Below are positions 37,742 through 47,178 of a DNA stretch of 64,000 bases, one piece after another. The stretch covers positions 62,001 through 126,000 of the forward strand of contig NZ_JACHXU010000014.1 of NCBI RefSeq assembly GCF_014192335.1, read 5' to 3'. This DNA comes from Aporhodopirellula rubra. GTDB lineage: Bacteria > Planctomycetota > Planctomycetia > Pirellulales > Pirellulaceae. Under the pieces are notes generated by a model. That model was not told the origin of the DNA. It saw only the letters and a program-made list of their open reading frames with translations, and ran no database searches. Positions within the stretch are counted from its first letter, which is position 1. Each line of letters opens with the position of its first letter. The position numbers and the translations under genes were made by a program.

Positions 37742-40700
37742 AAAGCCTGATTGCTTGGGCTGTCAAAAACTGGCAGGCCATGAACGTCGTGATGATCGGC
37801 GTTCTACTCTTAGGCGGATTCAGCCTTTCAAAATTGCGTCGAGATTTTTGGCCCGATTTCGAACTGTATGTGCTGAACATTTCCGTCGTGTATCCGGGCG
37901 CGAGCCCGGATGAAATCGAGGAAGGGATACTCGAAAAGATTGAGGAATCCATTCGCACCGTTGATGGCATCGAAGAGATGACGTCATCTGCCCGCGAGGG
38001 GCTCGGTAGCGTTTCGTTGGAGCTGGATCCTGATGCCACGCAAGACGATGCGCAGCGCGTGTTGACGGAAGTCACGACATTGATCGGTCAAATCCCCAGC
38101 TTTCCGGAATTGGCGGAGAAGCCCGATATTCGCATGAACACGAACTTCGTGACGGCGATTCGTGTTGCCGTCATGGGGCCTAAATCGCCGCGGCTGACGG
38201 GCTCCAACGAGGACAACGCGGACGGCGATGCTGACGATTCGCGTTTGGCCGAGGCTGTGGATGCCGAAGAGGCGAAAGCGGAAGCCGCTCTCGCACTCCG
38301 GCGTGTCGCCGAACGGGTTCGCAGCGAGGTGCTCGCGTTGCCATCGGTCTCGGTCGCCGATCTCGTCGGCACACCGGATTACCAGATCGACATTGAGATC
38401 CCCGAACAAACCCTTCGGGAATACAACCTGTCGCTGAAGAGCGTTGCCGATATTGTCCGGGCGAACAACGTGGAGCTGCCCGGTGGGACGCTACGTGGTC
38501 GCTCTCAGGAGATTCTGCTTCGCGGAAGTGACAAGAGCACTGTCGGCGCAGGGATCGAATCGATTCCTTTAGTCAGTGAACCCGGTGGCGCGGTGCTGAC
38601 CGTTGGCGATCTCGGACGCGTGCGAGATGAGTTCTCGGTCGACGGCAGTGTCAATGAGGTTAACGGGCGGCCTGCTGTCCTCGTGTCGGTCGAAACGACC
38701 AGCGCGGATGACTTGATCAAAGTGTCTGACGACGTCCGAGAATACGTCGAACGCGAGAAGCACAACTTGCCCGCCGGTTACACGATGCTCGCGATGCGTG
38801 ATCGGTCGACCAGTGTTAAGAACCGGCTGAGTTTGCTGAGCAAGAACGCATGGATGGGGCTCGTGCTCGTCTTTGTCGTTCTGGCGTTGTTTCTCGAGAT
38901 GCGTTTGGCGTGGTGGGTGATGCTGGGCATTCCGGTTTCACTGTTGGGGGCGTGTATCTACATGTTCTATGGCGGCCAAACGCTCAACATGACCTCGATG
39001 TTTGCGTTTCTGATTGCACTGGGAATCGTGGTCGACGACGCGATCGTGGTCGGTGAAAACATTTACGCGCACCGCGAGAAGGGAAAGAGCTATCACCAGG
39101 CGGCGATTGACGGTGCCTACGAAGTTATGCCTTCGGTTATTACCGCAATTCTGACCACGGTGATCGCGTTCGCTCCGATCATGTACATGGAAGGCCGCAT
39201 CAAGCGGTTGACGGTGGTGTTGCCGATGTGCGTCAGTGCGATGCTGTTGATTTCGATGATCGAAAGCCTGACCATCTTGCCGGCTCACCTATCGCATCGT
39301 CGCAGTCGGTTTTTGGATGCACTCGGATACGTGCTCTATCCGCTCCGGCCGTTAGGGATGTTGATGGAACATTCCAACGCGGGAATGTCTCGATTGTTGG
39401 CCTGGGTGATCGATCATTGGTACACGCCAACGCTACGCTGGTCGCTCCGTAATCCCGCAATCGTGCTCTCGACGCTCGCGGGAATGTTGATCTTGTCTGT
39501 TGGAGTGGTCCGTTCCGGGATGGTGCCGTTTTTGTTGTTGCCGAAGATCGATTTTGGCTTCATCACGGTGCAGGTGACCTATCCCGACGGGACACCCGTG
39601 GACGTTACCAACCGAGCGACGGAGAGACTCGAGGACGCCATTTGGCGGGTCAATCAACGATCCATCGACGAGAAGTTGACCGCCGATCCAGAAGGGTTTG
39701 TGCAAGCCGTCCAGCGAACGGTCGGTTCATCAGGTGATGAAGTCGGCACGTCGATTGCCAGTCATGTCGGTGGATTGTTTATCCAATTGAATGATATCGG
39801 TGAGCGTACCGTTTCGAGCGATGACATCGTGCGGATGTGGCGTGAAGAATCGGGGCGATTCCCGGGTGCCGAAGCGGTCGCGTTCGGCGCTACACCTCGA
39901 GGACCCGCGTCGCTGCCGATTGAGATGCGATTGATGGCGACAGGCGACAACCTCGATCAACTCGATGCGGCGATCGAGCTATGCAAATCAAAGCTTTCCG
40001 AATACCCGTACGTGTCCGATATCGCGACCGATACTCGACAGGGGAAATGGGAGTATCGGATCAAGATTCGCGACGATGCGCAAGCGATGGGGATATCGCT
40101 CGCGGATGTCGCCGGTACGGTGCGAGCATCGTACTACGGCGAAGAAGTCATGCGTTTGCAACGCGGCCGGCACGAAGTTCCGTTGCGAGTTCGCTACCCG
40201 CGTGCGGAACGCAACACATTGGTCAGCTTCGACGACATACGTATTCGCGGCGCCGAACGGATGGAGAGACCATTATCGGAGGTCGCGGAGGTGGACGTGC
40301 AGCGAGGGTATTCCGAAATTCGCCGTGTGAATCAAATGCGCAGCGTGGGCGTCGTTGCGGACGTCGATGAAACTCGGGGTAACGCGTTTAACGTGGTCGC
40401 CGATTTGAAAGCGAACTTCGTTCCTGTGTTCAAGCAACAGTTCCCGGGCGTTCAGCTCGAGTGGGCGGGCCAACAGGAACAGACCGACGAGACGGTGAAC
40501 TCATTGACGCTCGGTTTCTTCTTCGTGCTCGGTGCGATGTTCTTGCTCCTAACGATCCAGTTCAATTCGACTTGGCAGGCGATCTTGATTCTTTCGATCA
40601 TCCCGTTTGGGTTCATCGGTGCGATCATTGGTCACATCGTTATGAACATCGATCTGACGCTATTTAGCATCTTTGGGATCGTTGCTTTGGCGGGTGTGGT

Positions 40701-41004
40701 CGTGAACGATTCGATCGTGCTGGTCGACTTCATCAACCGGCGTGTCGCCGACGGGTTGCCGCTTCACGAGGCGATCATCGACGGAGGACGCCGACGTTTC
40801 CGCGCCGTGTTGCTAACGTCGGTGACCACCTGTGCCGGAATGATGCCGATCCTATTGGAGCGTTCGAAGGAGGCGCAGGTCGTTTCACCGATGGCAACGA
40901 GTCTGACGTTTGGCCTCGCGCTGAGCACGCTCGTCGTGTTGATCCTCGCACCTGTGATGTACCTCGTCACGGCTAAGATTTCGCCGCCGCCTGAGGAGAC
41001 GTGA
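37738..41004 (+). CDS. RND family efflux pump, HAE1/AcrB type
   Basis: 1088 residues with the expected two repeated halves and about 12 membrane helices. It begins with a typical inner-membrane start (LIAWAVKNWQAMNVVMIGVL). The proton-relay segment in helix 4 is GIVVDDAIVVGENIYAHRE. The second half contains ALAGVVVNDSIVLVDFINRR. In the first porter region there is an unusual acidic insertion (NEDNADGDADDSRLAEAVDA, about residues 150-180), which most AcrB relatives lack. It would export drugs, lipids or other compounds driven by the proton gradient. The substrate is unknown. It converges on a porin gene. Confidence 0.93.
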   Translation: MKSLIAWAVKNWQAMNVVMIGVLLLGGFSLSKLRRDFWPDFELYVLNISVVYPGASPDEIEEGILEKIEESIRTVDGIEEMTSSAREGLGSVSLELDPDATQDDAQRVLTEVTTLIGQIPSFPELAEKPDIRMNTNFVTAIRVAVMGPKSPRLTGSNEDNADGDADDSRLAEAVDAEEAKAEAALALRRVAERVRSEVLALPSVSVADLVGTPDYQIDIEIPEQTLREYNLSLKSVADIVRANNVELPGGTLRGRSQEILLRGSDKSTVGAGIESIPLVSEPGGAVLTVGDLGRVRDEFSVDGSVNEVNGRPAVLVSVETTSADDLIKVSDDVREYVEREKHNLPAGYTMLAMRDRSTSVKNRLSLLSKNAWMGLVLVFVVLALFLEMRLAWWVMLGIPVSLLGACIYMFYGGQTLNMTSMFAFLIALGIVVDDAIVVGENIYAHREKGKSYHQAAIDGAYEVMPSVITAILTTVIAFAPIMYMEGRIKRLTVVLPMCVSAMLLISMIESLTILPAHLSHRRSRFLDALGYVLYPLRPLGMLMEHSNAGMSRLLAWVIDHWYTPTLRWSLRNPAIVLSTLAGMLILSVGVVRSGMVPFLLLPKIDFGFITVQVTYPDGTPVDVTNRATERLEDAIWRVNQRSIDEKLTADPEGFVQAVQRTVGSSGDEVGTSIASHVGGLFIQLNDIGERTVSSDDIVRMWREESGRFPGAEAVAFGATPRGPASLPIEMRLMATGDNLDQLDAAIELCKSKLSEYPYVSDIATDTRQGKWEYRIKIRDDAQAMGISLADVAGTVRASYYGEEVMRLQRGRHEVPLRVRYPRAERNTLVSFDDIRIRGAERMERPLSEVAEVDVQRGYSEIRRVNQMRSVGVVADVDETRGNAFNVVADLKANFVPVFKQQFPGVQLEWAGQQEQTDETVNSLTLGFFFVLGAMFLLLTIQFNSTWQAILILSIIPFGFIGAIIGHIVMNIDLTLFSIFGIVALAGVVVNDSIVLVDFINRRVADGLPLHEAIIDGGRRRFRAVLLTSVTTCAGMMPILLERSKEAQVVSPMATSLTFGLALSTLVVLILAPVMYLVTAKISPPPEET

Positions 41005-41031
41005 TTAGCGAGATCGCAGCCAAGCGAGGCG

Positions 41032-42468
41032 TCAGAAACTGAACTGAATTTGAGACCGCGCCAGCCATCCGCGGTCACCGGGGCTGATGTCGAGAGCGGA
41101 CGAATTCACCGAGGCGCCGTCGAGGTAGGTTATGTCGACAACGGACTTGGCATGGTTCTCGCGGAAGTACCACGTCAGACCTCCGGCGATCTCTTCGCTA
41201 CTTTTCGTGGACTGGCCGAGCGTTCCGGAGTCGCCCTCGATGTGCGACCAACGCGCTAGCATTTGCAGTTTGTCGGGAACGATGAAATATCCTGTTTGCA
41301 ACCAGAACCCATGATCGAACAGGTTGGTCATCGTCGGATCATCCATGCTCGTTACGGTACGGAAATAGTATTCGAACGTGGTTGACCATCCACGGAATTT
41401 GGTCGATACATCAACGCTGAAAAGCGAAACGTCATATTGGGTCACGTTTGCGGGAAGAATACTCGCGAGCGTTTGCCCCGAGTCAACAACGCGAAGGCTG
41501 TTGAATTCGCTCGTGCCTGCCCGATCGATTTGCGACGTCGCGTAGCCAGCACCGATGCGCATCGCGAGGTGTTCGTGACCGTCGAAATCCGTGAGTGCCC
41601 CCGCGCCCCACTCGCCGATCGGTTCGGCGTGGAATCGTGCTGAGAATGCGAAATTGTCATCGAGCGTGCCGCTGCTGCCCGTTTCGGCGCCGCCGGTCAC
41701 GAGACCGTTGAATAGGGCGGCCTCCCAGAGAACGGGAAACGAAAATCGATTGACGCTACCGTAAACTCCCCACGCTAAACTGCGGTTGACGTCGAAGAAC
41801 GTGCTCGCCATCGAACGGTCGGAGAATTCAAACTCTTTTCCCGACAACCAGCGTGCCATCGTGAAGGGCATCTTATATTTGCCCGTTCGCAATCCGAACG
41901 CACCTTTTTGCAATCCGAACTGTCGGTGCCCAATATCGTAGGACAGCGAGTAGTCGAGTAACCGAACCGTTTCGCCGCTGCTGCTGCGTCCGTCGAGTTG
42001 GACGTAGTACGAAAAGTCCGGGGTGAATGCACTCCCCGAAAAGAGCAAGCGTCCGCGTTTGAGTTGGAATTGGTTTAGATCAACGTTGGGTTGTTCGATA
42101 TCCGAAGTCGTGTGCCGGATTTGGCCCCAACCGTTAATCTTTAAATGAAACGGGAAATTGGATGCGCTCAGGTCTTCGTTTCGTTTGCTCGCGATGACAA
42201 ACCCGTCGTCATATCCTGCACGTACCCCGTCGAAGACAAGCGTGGGCGGCGGCGTATCAAAGTAGATTTCGTGCGAGTCTGAATGATTGCTCGAAGGAGC
42301 CGGTTGTGGCAGTGTGCCCTGATCGATTGATGCCGCGTTGTCATAGTCGGCGGAGATCAGATCTTGAAGCGTTGCGTGTTGGTTCCACTTCGCGTCTTCG
42401 CACCATGCACCCGACGGCATCGCAATCGCCGAAAACACGAAGGTCAATAATGCAATGCCAAGACGCAC
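41032..42468 (-). CDS. Phosphate-selective porin O/P-like outer-membrane protein
   Basis: About 478 residues from a GTG at 42468, chosen because it gives a signal peptide (LGIALLTFVFSAIAMPSGAW) and has AGG about nine bases upstream; an ATG at 42558 would put 30 odd residues in front. The mature part fits OprO/OprP: KINGWGQIRHTTSD, then LKRGRLLFSGSAFTPDFSYY, and many alternating aromatic strands. The C-terminus ends in LARSQIQFSF, an aromatic-ended last strand as in outer-membrane barrels. It would let anions or solutes cross the outer membrane. It converges with the RND pump, with 28 bases between stops. Confidence 0.85.
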   Translation of the reverse strand: MRLGIALLTFVFSAIAMPSGAWCEDAKWNQHATLQDLISADYDNAASIDQGTLPQPAPSSNHSDSHEIYFDTPPPTLVFDGVRAGYDDGFVIASKRNEDLSASNFPFHLKINGWGQIRHTTSDIEQPNVDLNQFQLKRGRLLFSGSAFTPDFSYYVQLDGRSSSGETVRLLDYSLSYDIGHRQFGLQKGAFGLRTGKYKMPFTMARWLSGKEFEFSDRSMASTFFDVNRSLAWGVYGSVNRFSFPVLWEAALFNGLVTGGAETGSSGTLDDNFAFSARFHAEPIGEWGAGALTDFDGHEHLAMRIGAGYATSQIDRAGTSEFNSLRVVDSGQTLASILPANVTQYDVSLFSVDVSTKFRGWSTTFEYYFRTVTSMDDPTMTNLFDHGFWLQTGYFIVPDKLQMLARWSHIEGDSGTLGQSTKSSEEIAGGLTWYFRENHAKSVVDITYLDGASVNSSALDISPGDRGWLARSQIQFSF

Positions 42469-42862
42469 GTGGAATAGCCTGCCGTTACAGAAGAAAAAAT
42501 CCGACTCTTCGTTTATCGACGTACAATCGTCATATCCCGAGCATGGGGCGGTGACCAACGGCCTAGGGGGCCTGCGTAAGATGTAGCGGCAGCGGCGGGC
42601 TGAGAATTGGCGAGCTAGGTCGAGAGCGACAAACTGATTTCCTTTACACTCCCGGCCATGAAGGACGAGAGTAATTCCTGTGAAGATATAGCCGATGTCG
42701 GCAGATTTTGGCGACTTACATCCCGCCGGATGCGGCGACAGTGAACGAGCACGCTATGTTTTGAGGTGCTCGCATCTCGTGCTCGGGGTTTGACGCGAGA
42801 CCACGACCAACGACTGCTGAAGCCTTAGCAGACTTATTCGATCTACTTGAAATGCCAGCGTT
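42469..42862. other. Divergent region between porin and flippase-like genes
   Basis: About 390 bases, partly covered by a possible longer porin frame. No RNA gene, repeat or clear promoter is recognised. Confidence 0.35.
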
Positions 42863-44194
42863 TTGAAGACGAAGCGAGATGCCGAATTGGATGCCGAACC
42901 GCGGGTTGCCGTGATTTTGGTCGTGCTCACGTTCATCGGAGTCGCATTCGGGTACGCGACGTCAATTGTCGTGGCGAGAGTTTTGGGACCGATCGGGTTT
43001 GAGCAATACGCGGTAGCGATCGCAACGTTGGGTGTGCTTTCGTCGGTCGCAGAGATGGGCGTGGGGAAAAACGCGTTGAAAGTGCTGCCTGGGTTTGAGG
43101 TTTCCGGGCAGATGTCCATGGCGTCCGGCTATTGGCGATACAGCGTGGTTACTCTGCTGGTCATGAGCAGCACCATCGCGGTCGCCGTCATTGGATGGTC
43201 GCTGCTGCATCGAGGTCTTCCGGCCGGAAAACCGCTCGCCACTGCGATGTTGTTCCTGCCGTTTGCTGCCGTCAGTGGTGCCGGAATCGATTTCGTCATG
43301 GCGAATCGGATCGCGATCGGGGGTGCGGTGATCGCTCGCATCATTGTTCCTGGAACGACGCTCTTGTTGCTCGCGATTGCCTGGGCGGCCGGGCTGAACG
43401 TTTCGATCTCCATGATGGTGGTGCTCTATGGCAGTGGTTGCGTGTTCGGTGCGATACTCGCGTCGATCGTGTTTTGGAAATCATCGCCGCCGGAGTATTT
43501 CACGGCACGGCCCGCGTATGAGGTGAAGGGCTGGTTGCGGCAGTGTATCTATTTTGCGGTTTTTGCGTTGCTCGCGGCGGCGTTGTTCCGCGTCAGTATT
43601 CTGGTTCTGGAAACGCTGCCGATCGATGCGGTTGAGGTCGCGTTGATGGCGGCGGCGCTCGACACAGGGTGCCTGATCTTGCTGCTCGCGAAATCCACGG
43701 ACAAACTATTTCAGCCGCAAATGTCGATCGTGCTGGTAGAGTCGGATTGGGAGGCCGGCATGAAGATTCGAACCAAGAGGTTCACTATCATCGGCACCGC
43801 ATGCGCAGTGTTTCTCGCGGTGATCTGGTTGTTCGGCAAACGCATCCTTGGTTTGTATGGGGAAGAGTTTGAAGCCGCCTATCCTGCGTTAATCTTTGTT
43901 TCGATGGGAGCTTCGGCATGGACGTTGTTTTCGCTTTCACCCATCTTTCTCCACTTTCGTGGACTCAGCGTCTATGTCCTAATTGTCACCGGAATCGCAA
44001 ACGTGGTGCTGGTGGCAGTGACGGCGTGGTTTGGTGTTCCGTACGGCGCGAAAGGCGCAGGACTCGCGTTCGGTGTCGTCCTTCTGGTGACCATTTTAGT
44101 GTTCCGTATCCGCGCCGGTGTTGAACTGCGGCGGTTAGAAGCCATGCCCCCCGGGGCCGACCCGGACGCAGTCATTAAAGCAGACTTAAACTGA
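42863..44194 (+). CDS. Polysaccharide flippase-like (MATE/MVF superfamily) membrane protein
   Basis: 443 residues from a TTG at 42863; the nearby ATG at 42852 is out of frame, and no Shine-Dalgarno site is evident, so the start is uncertain. About 12 hydrophobic segments are present, and the N-terminus contains VVARVLGPIGFEQYAVAIAT, typical of oligosaccharide flippases of the Wzx/MATE type. Later IFGKRILGLYGEEF-like sequence (LFGKRILGLYGEEFEAAYPA) is also characteristic. It would move lipid-linked saccharides across the inner membrane. No glycosyltransferase gene is nearby, so it is isolated from a polysaccharide cluster. Confidence 0.82.
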   Translation: MKTKRDAELDAEPRVAVILVVLTFIGVAFGYATSIVVARVLGPIGFEQYAVAIATLGVLSSVAEMGVGKNALKVLPGFEVSGQMSMASGYWRYSVVTLLVMSSTIAVAVIGWSLLHRGLPAGKPLATAMLFLPFAAVSGAGIDFVMANRIAIGGAVIARIIVPGTTLLLLAIAWAAGLNVSISMMVVLYGSGCVFGAILASIVFWKSSPPEYFTARPAYEVKGWLRQCIYFAVFALLAAALFRVSILVLETLPIDAVEVALMAAALDTGCLILLLAKSTDKLFQPQMSIVLVESDWEAGMKIRTKRFTIIGTACAVFLAVIWLFGKRILGLYGEEFEAAYPALIFVSMGASAWTLFSLSPIFLHFRGLSVYVLIVTGIANVVLVAVTAWFGVPYGAKGAGLAFGVVLLVTILVFRIRAGVELRRLEAMPPGADPDAVIKADLN

Positions 44195-44258
44195 TTCAAT
44201 GACGCGGGCGGCTGCGTGAAGACGCTTGATCATGATCACGGCCGAGAACGAGACCAAT

Positions 44259-45293
44259 CTACTCGGCACTCGCGTTGTTCAGCGCCTCGTACTTTTTGCG
44301 AAGTTTGACCTCGTCGTCGGCGGAGTCGTTCCAATCGTAAATCGAGCGTTCCCATCCGCCGTAATTGGCATTTGGAAGTTGCATCCATTTGACACCCCAC
44401 ATCTCCGCATGCTCGACCGCAATTTCACGTCGTGTCTGCGCCGTCGGTTCGTTTCCGATCGAAACAAAATCGTTGAGATCGTCGCCGATCAAAAGAAGGA
44501 TCCGATAGCGTTTGGCGATGTGAGCACGCCGTGTCGCTTTGTCTGACGTCCATTCGTCACGTTCACGCTTGCTAAGAATGCGGTCGGCTGCGTCGACTTG
44601 GATCAAATCGAGTTTCTCGAGGTTGCGGCGGGTTGCGTTTTCGACAGCGTTCTCTCGGTTTGTGACGAAGAAGACTTCCACCCCTGCTTCCTCAGCACTC
44701 GCCAAAAATTCCTTCACGCCAGGAATCGGTTTGGCCGCGGCTTCCTCAACCCACTGTTGCCACGACTCCGGCGTGAATGCCTCATCGGTCTGAATCAGTC
44801 TTGCTTGGTAGGGTGAATTGTCGAGAACCGTTTCATCGATATCGAGAATTACGGCGGTTGGTAACAATGGAGTGTCTGTGCTTTCGGCGAGTGCCGATTG
44901 CTGGACTAAGTCCGCTGACCAAGTCGGATCGTCGATCGCGTTTTGCAACTGAGTTGTGGCGAGACAATAAGTTTGACGACAAGTCGCGTAGTACTCTGCG
45001 GAGGTCTGCATCCACAATGTCGCATCAAGATCCTCGTGCGTCTTTCGCGTGCACGGTTCTGAATTGGTCTCTGTGCGCGGATCGAGGGGGGCTGGATCTG
45101 CCGCTTCACCTAGCGAGGCGTCGTCGAGCTGCTCGAAGAACACGGCTTCGTTAAGCAAGGGTGCCTGGTGTGGTTTCAGCTGAGATGTTCGACCGTTGGC
45201 GCTCTGCTGGGTTGACGCGACGGGCGGTTGGCATCCCAATTGGCCAATCGCAATCAATGCGACGAACGTCAGCGGTACGAAATGATCACGCAC
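44259..45293 (-). CDS. HAD-superfamily acid phosphatase, lipoprotein e(P4)-like
   Basis: 344 residues from a GTG at 45293 with AGGAG seven bases upstream, which decides the start. The N-terminus is a lipoprotein signal with lipobox GQLGC (Cys21). The catalytic motif ILDIDETVLDNSPYQ holds the two Asp (151 and 153) of this class, and VFFVTNREN and LLIGDDLNDF supply the other HAD motifs. The enzyme would dephosphorylate nucleotides or other phosphate esters on the outside of the cell, as e(P4) does. It lies beside the PQQ-repeat gene on the same strand, 127 bases apart. Confidence 0.88.
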   Translation of the reverse strand: MRDHFVPLTFVALIAIGQLGCQPPVASTQQSANGRTSQLKPHQAPLLNEAVFFEQLDDASLGEAADPAPLDPRTETNSEPCTRKTHEDLDATLWMQTSAEYYATCRQTYCLATTQLQNAIDDPTWSADLVQQSALAESTDTPLLPTAVILDIDETVLDNSPYQARLIQTDEAFTPESWQQWVEEAAAKPIPGVKEFLASAEEAGVEVFFVTNRENAVENATRRNLEKLDLIQVDAADRILSKRERDEWTSDKATRRAHIAKRYRILLLIGDDLNDFVSIGNEPTAQTRREIAVEHAEMWGVKWMQLPNANYGGWERSIYDWNDSADDEVKLRKKYEALNNASAE

Positions 45294-45420
45294 GAGAATT
45301 CTCCTGAGGAAACAGAATTGAGAATATTGTCGAACAACCGGTAAGGAAGTCTCGATGGCAACATCATAGTCTCAAGGACAATTTTGATTCCGAGAGGATC
45401 GTATCTAAGACGAGTGCCCA

Positions 45421-46908
45421 CTATTTGAGTTGGTAGCAGAGCAGTCGGTCGTGATCGTGGAGGTAGAGTCGGCCCCCGGCGATGACGGGATGTGCCCAAG
45501 CGTTCTTGTCGCTGCGATCAGGTTGACTGAACCGACCTTTCTCGCGGTATCCGTCGGGTGTGGCTTCTACCAACGCGACATCGCCGCGTTCGCCGCGAAC
45601 GTAGAGATGGCCGTCGGCATACGTGACGGATCCTTTGCCGACACACCGGTCTTGCCACTCGATGGAACCGGAGTCCCAATTTAGGCACAGCAGGACGCTG
45701 TTGTTCGTTCCATAGATGTAACCGTCATGCAGCACGAATCCGCCGTGGTGGCTCTCCATCTTTTTGACAAAGTAGGCTTCGTTGACGTTCCAATTTCGGC
45801 CGCGTTTACTAATGCGTGCGAGTCCTCCTCCGGTGCCATACGCACTCGCCGCGAAGACGCTGTCCCCGTGGACGATAGGTGTTGAGCAGTTTGCCGTGTC
45901 GTTGGCCGGAGCGTCGTAATGCCAGAGTGGCGTCCCGCGAACCGCATCAACGCCTACAACGCCACCGTGCAGGAAGGCGACATACTGACGGGTGCCGGCG
46001 ACGGTCGCGACGATGGTTGAGGAGTATGCGGCGCGAGCGAAATCGCCACCGGTTGTTTGGCCCACGGGCGCGTTCCAAATTGGAGCCCCGTTGTCCTTTC
46101 GCAGTGCGACGATACTCGCGTTGTTTCCGCCAGGCGTGCAGATCAATTTGTCGCCATCGATTAATGGTGATTCGGCGTATTCCCAGTGTCCGTGTTCTCC
46201 TCCGAAATCACGCTTGAAATTCTTTTTCCATATGGGAGTTCCGTCGGATTGGTTAATACACACTAGCGTGCCGTCGCTGCCGATCGCGTAGATGCGTCCG
46301 TCGTTGATAATCGGTGTCCCCTTGGGGCCGGGGAATCCACCGCCGCTGCCTTTGGAACCGATGTTGGCTTCCCAGATCGCGTCGCCGTCTTCTGTTCGTC
46401 TCGCAAAAATAAATTCTTGATTTTCTCGCGTGCCGAGAACGTAGACGACGTCTCCAACGACTGCGGGCGTGGAATACCCTTCACCAAATCCGGTGACATT
46501 CCATGCCAACTGTGGCCCGCCGGAAGGCCACTGAGTCAGCAGTCCCGTTTCGGGACTCTTGCCGTCTCGGTTCGGACCCCGCCACTGCGGCCAATCTCCG
46601 CCCGCCAACGTTGTCTCGGGCTGCGAGGGAGAGGGGGCCGCTTTGTCACGCAGGCTACGCAGATAACTCCGGTCGGAATCCGACAAACGAGAGTGCGCCA
46701 TGACAACGATCTTGTCGTTGTCTTCTCGCTGCAGTCGCACGCGAGTACCGTCGTCCTCGAGTATCTTCAGTCGTACACCGCTTCGCGTTCCGTCACTGGT
46801 GGTCCAGTGTCGATATTCGTCGGCATTGGGTTCCTGGCCGAATGAAGGCTGGCCCGCGAGCAAGCAAGCAAGGAACGCGATGCAGTAAGCGATTCGTTTT
46901 GTATTCAA
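45421..46908 (-). CDS. SHD1-domain protein with PQQ-like beta-propeller
   Basis: About 495 residues from a TTG at 46908 with GGGG about eight bases upstream; an ATG at 46965 would add 19. A signal peptide (IAYCIAFLACLLAGQPSFG) is followed by an SLA1-homology 1 (SHD1) domain (YRHWTTSDGTRSGVRLKILE, MAHSRLSDSDRSYLRSL). The rest is a PQQ-like beta-propeller of about 380 residues. Its repeats start with WPQWRGPNRDGKSPETGLL and continue with VLGTRENQEFIFARRTEDG and VCINQSDGTPIWKKNFKRD. This SHD1-propeller pairing is known mainly from planctomycetes. It lacks dehydrogenase residues that I can identify, so a scaffold or binding role is more likely than an enzyme. Confidence 0.85.
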   Translation of the reverse strand: MNTKRIAYCIAFLACLLAGQPSFGQEPNADEYRHWTTSDGTRSGVRLKILEDDGTRVRLQREDNDKIVVMAHSRLSDSDRSYLRSLRDKAAPSPSQPETTLAGGDWPQWRGPNRDGKSPETGLLTQWPSGGPQLAWNVTGFGEGYSTPAVVGDVVYVLGTRENQEFIFARRTEDGDAIWEANIGSKGSGGGFPGPKGTPIINDGRIYAIGSDGTLVCINQSDGTPIWKKNFKRDFGGEHGHWEYAESPLIDGDKLICTPGGNNASIVALRKDNGAPIWNAPVGQTTGGDFARAAYSSTIVATVAGTRQYVAFLHGGVVGVDAVRGTPLWHYDAPANDTANCSTPIVHGDSVFAASAYGTGGGLARISKRGRNWNVNEAYFVKKMESHHGGFVLHDGYIYGTNNSVLLCLNWDSGSIEWQDRCVGKGSVTYADGHLYVRGERGDVALVEATPDGYREKGRFSQPDRSDKNAWAHPVIAGGRLYLHDHDRLLCYQLK

Positions 46909-47178
46909 TGAGTTATCCCCGATTGCTAGCGGCACCGGAAAATCGATGCGGTGGCGAACGTCCAAACGGGGAAATCATACCATCTTGAGATGCACCGAGG
47001 TTCGCGACCGCTGGCGATCGTATCGACGCAAGTTGAGCATTGCGTCCTGAACTCCGGGGAACGCTGATGCGGGCTGTTTACCATGAGGTTATTGGACGGT
47101 CGTCGGGACGCTTTTTACCTCGCGAACGAACAATTGGGGGCAATGGTTCGACATGGCTTAGTGCTACCGCGTTTGCGA

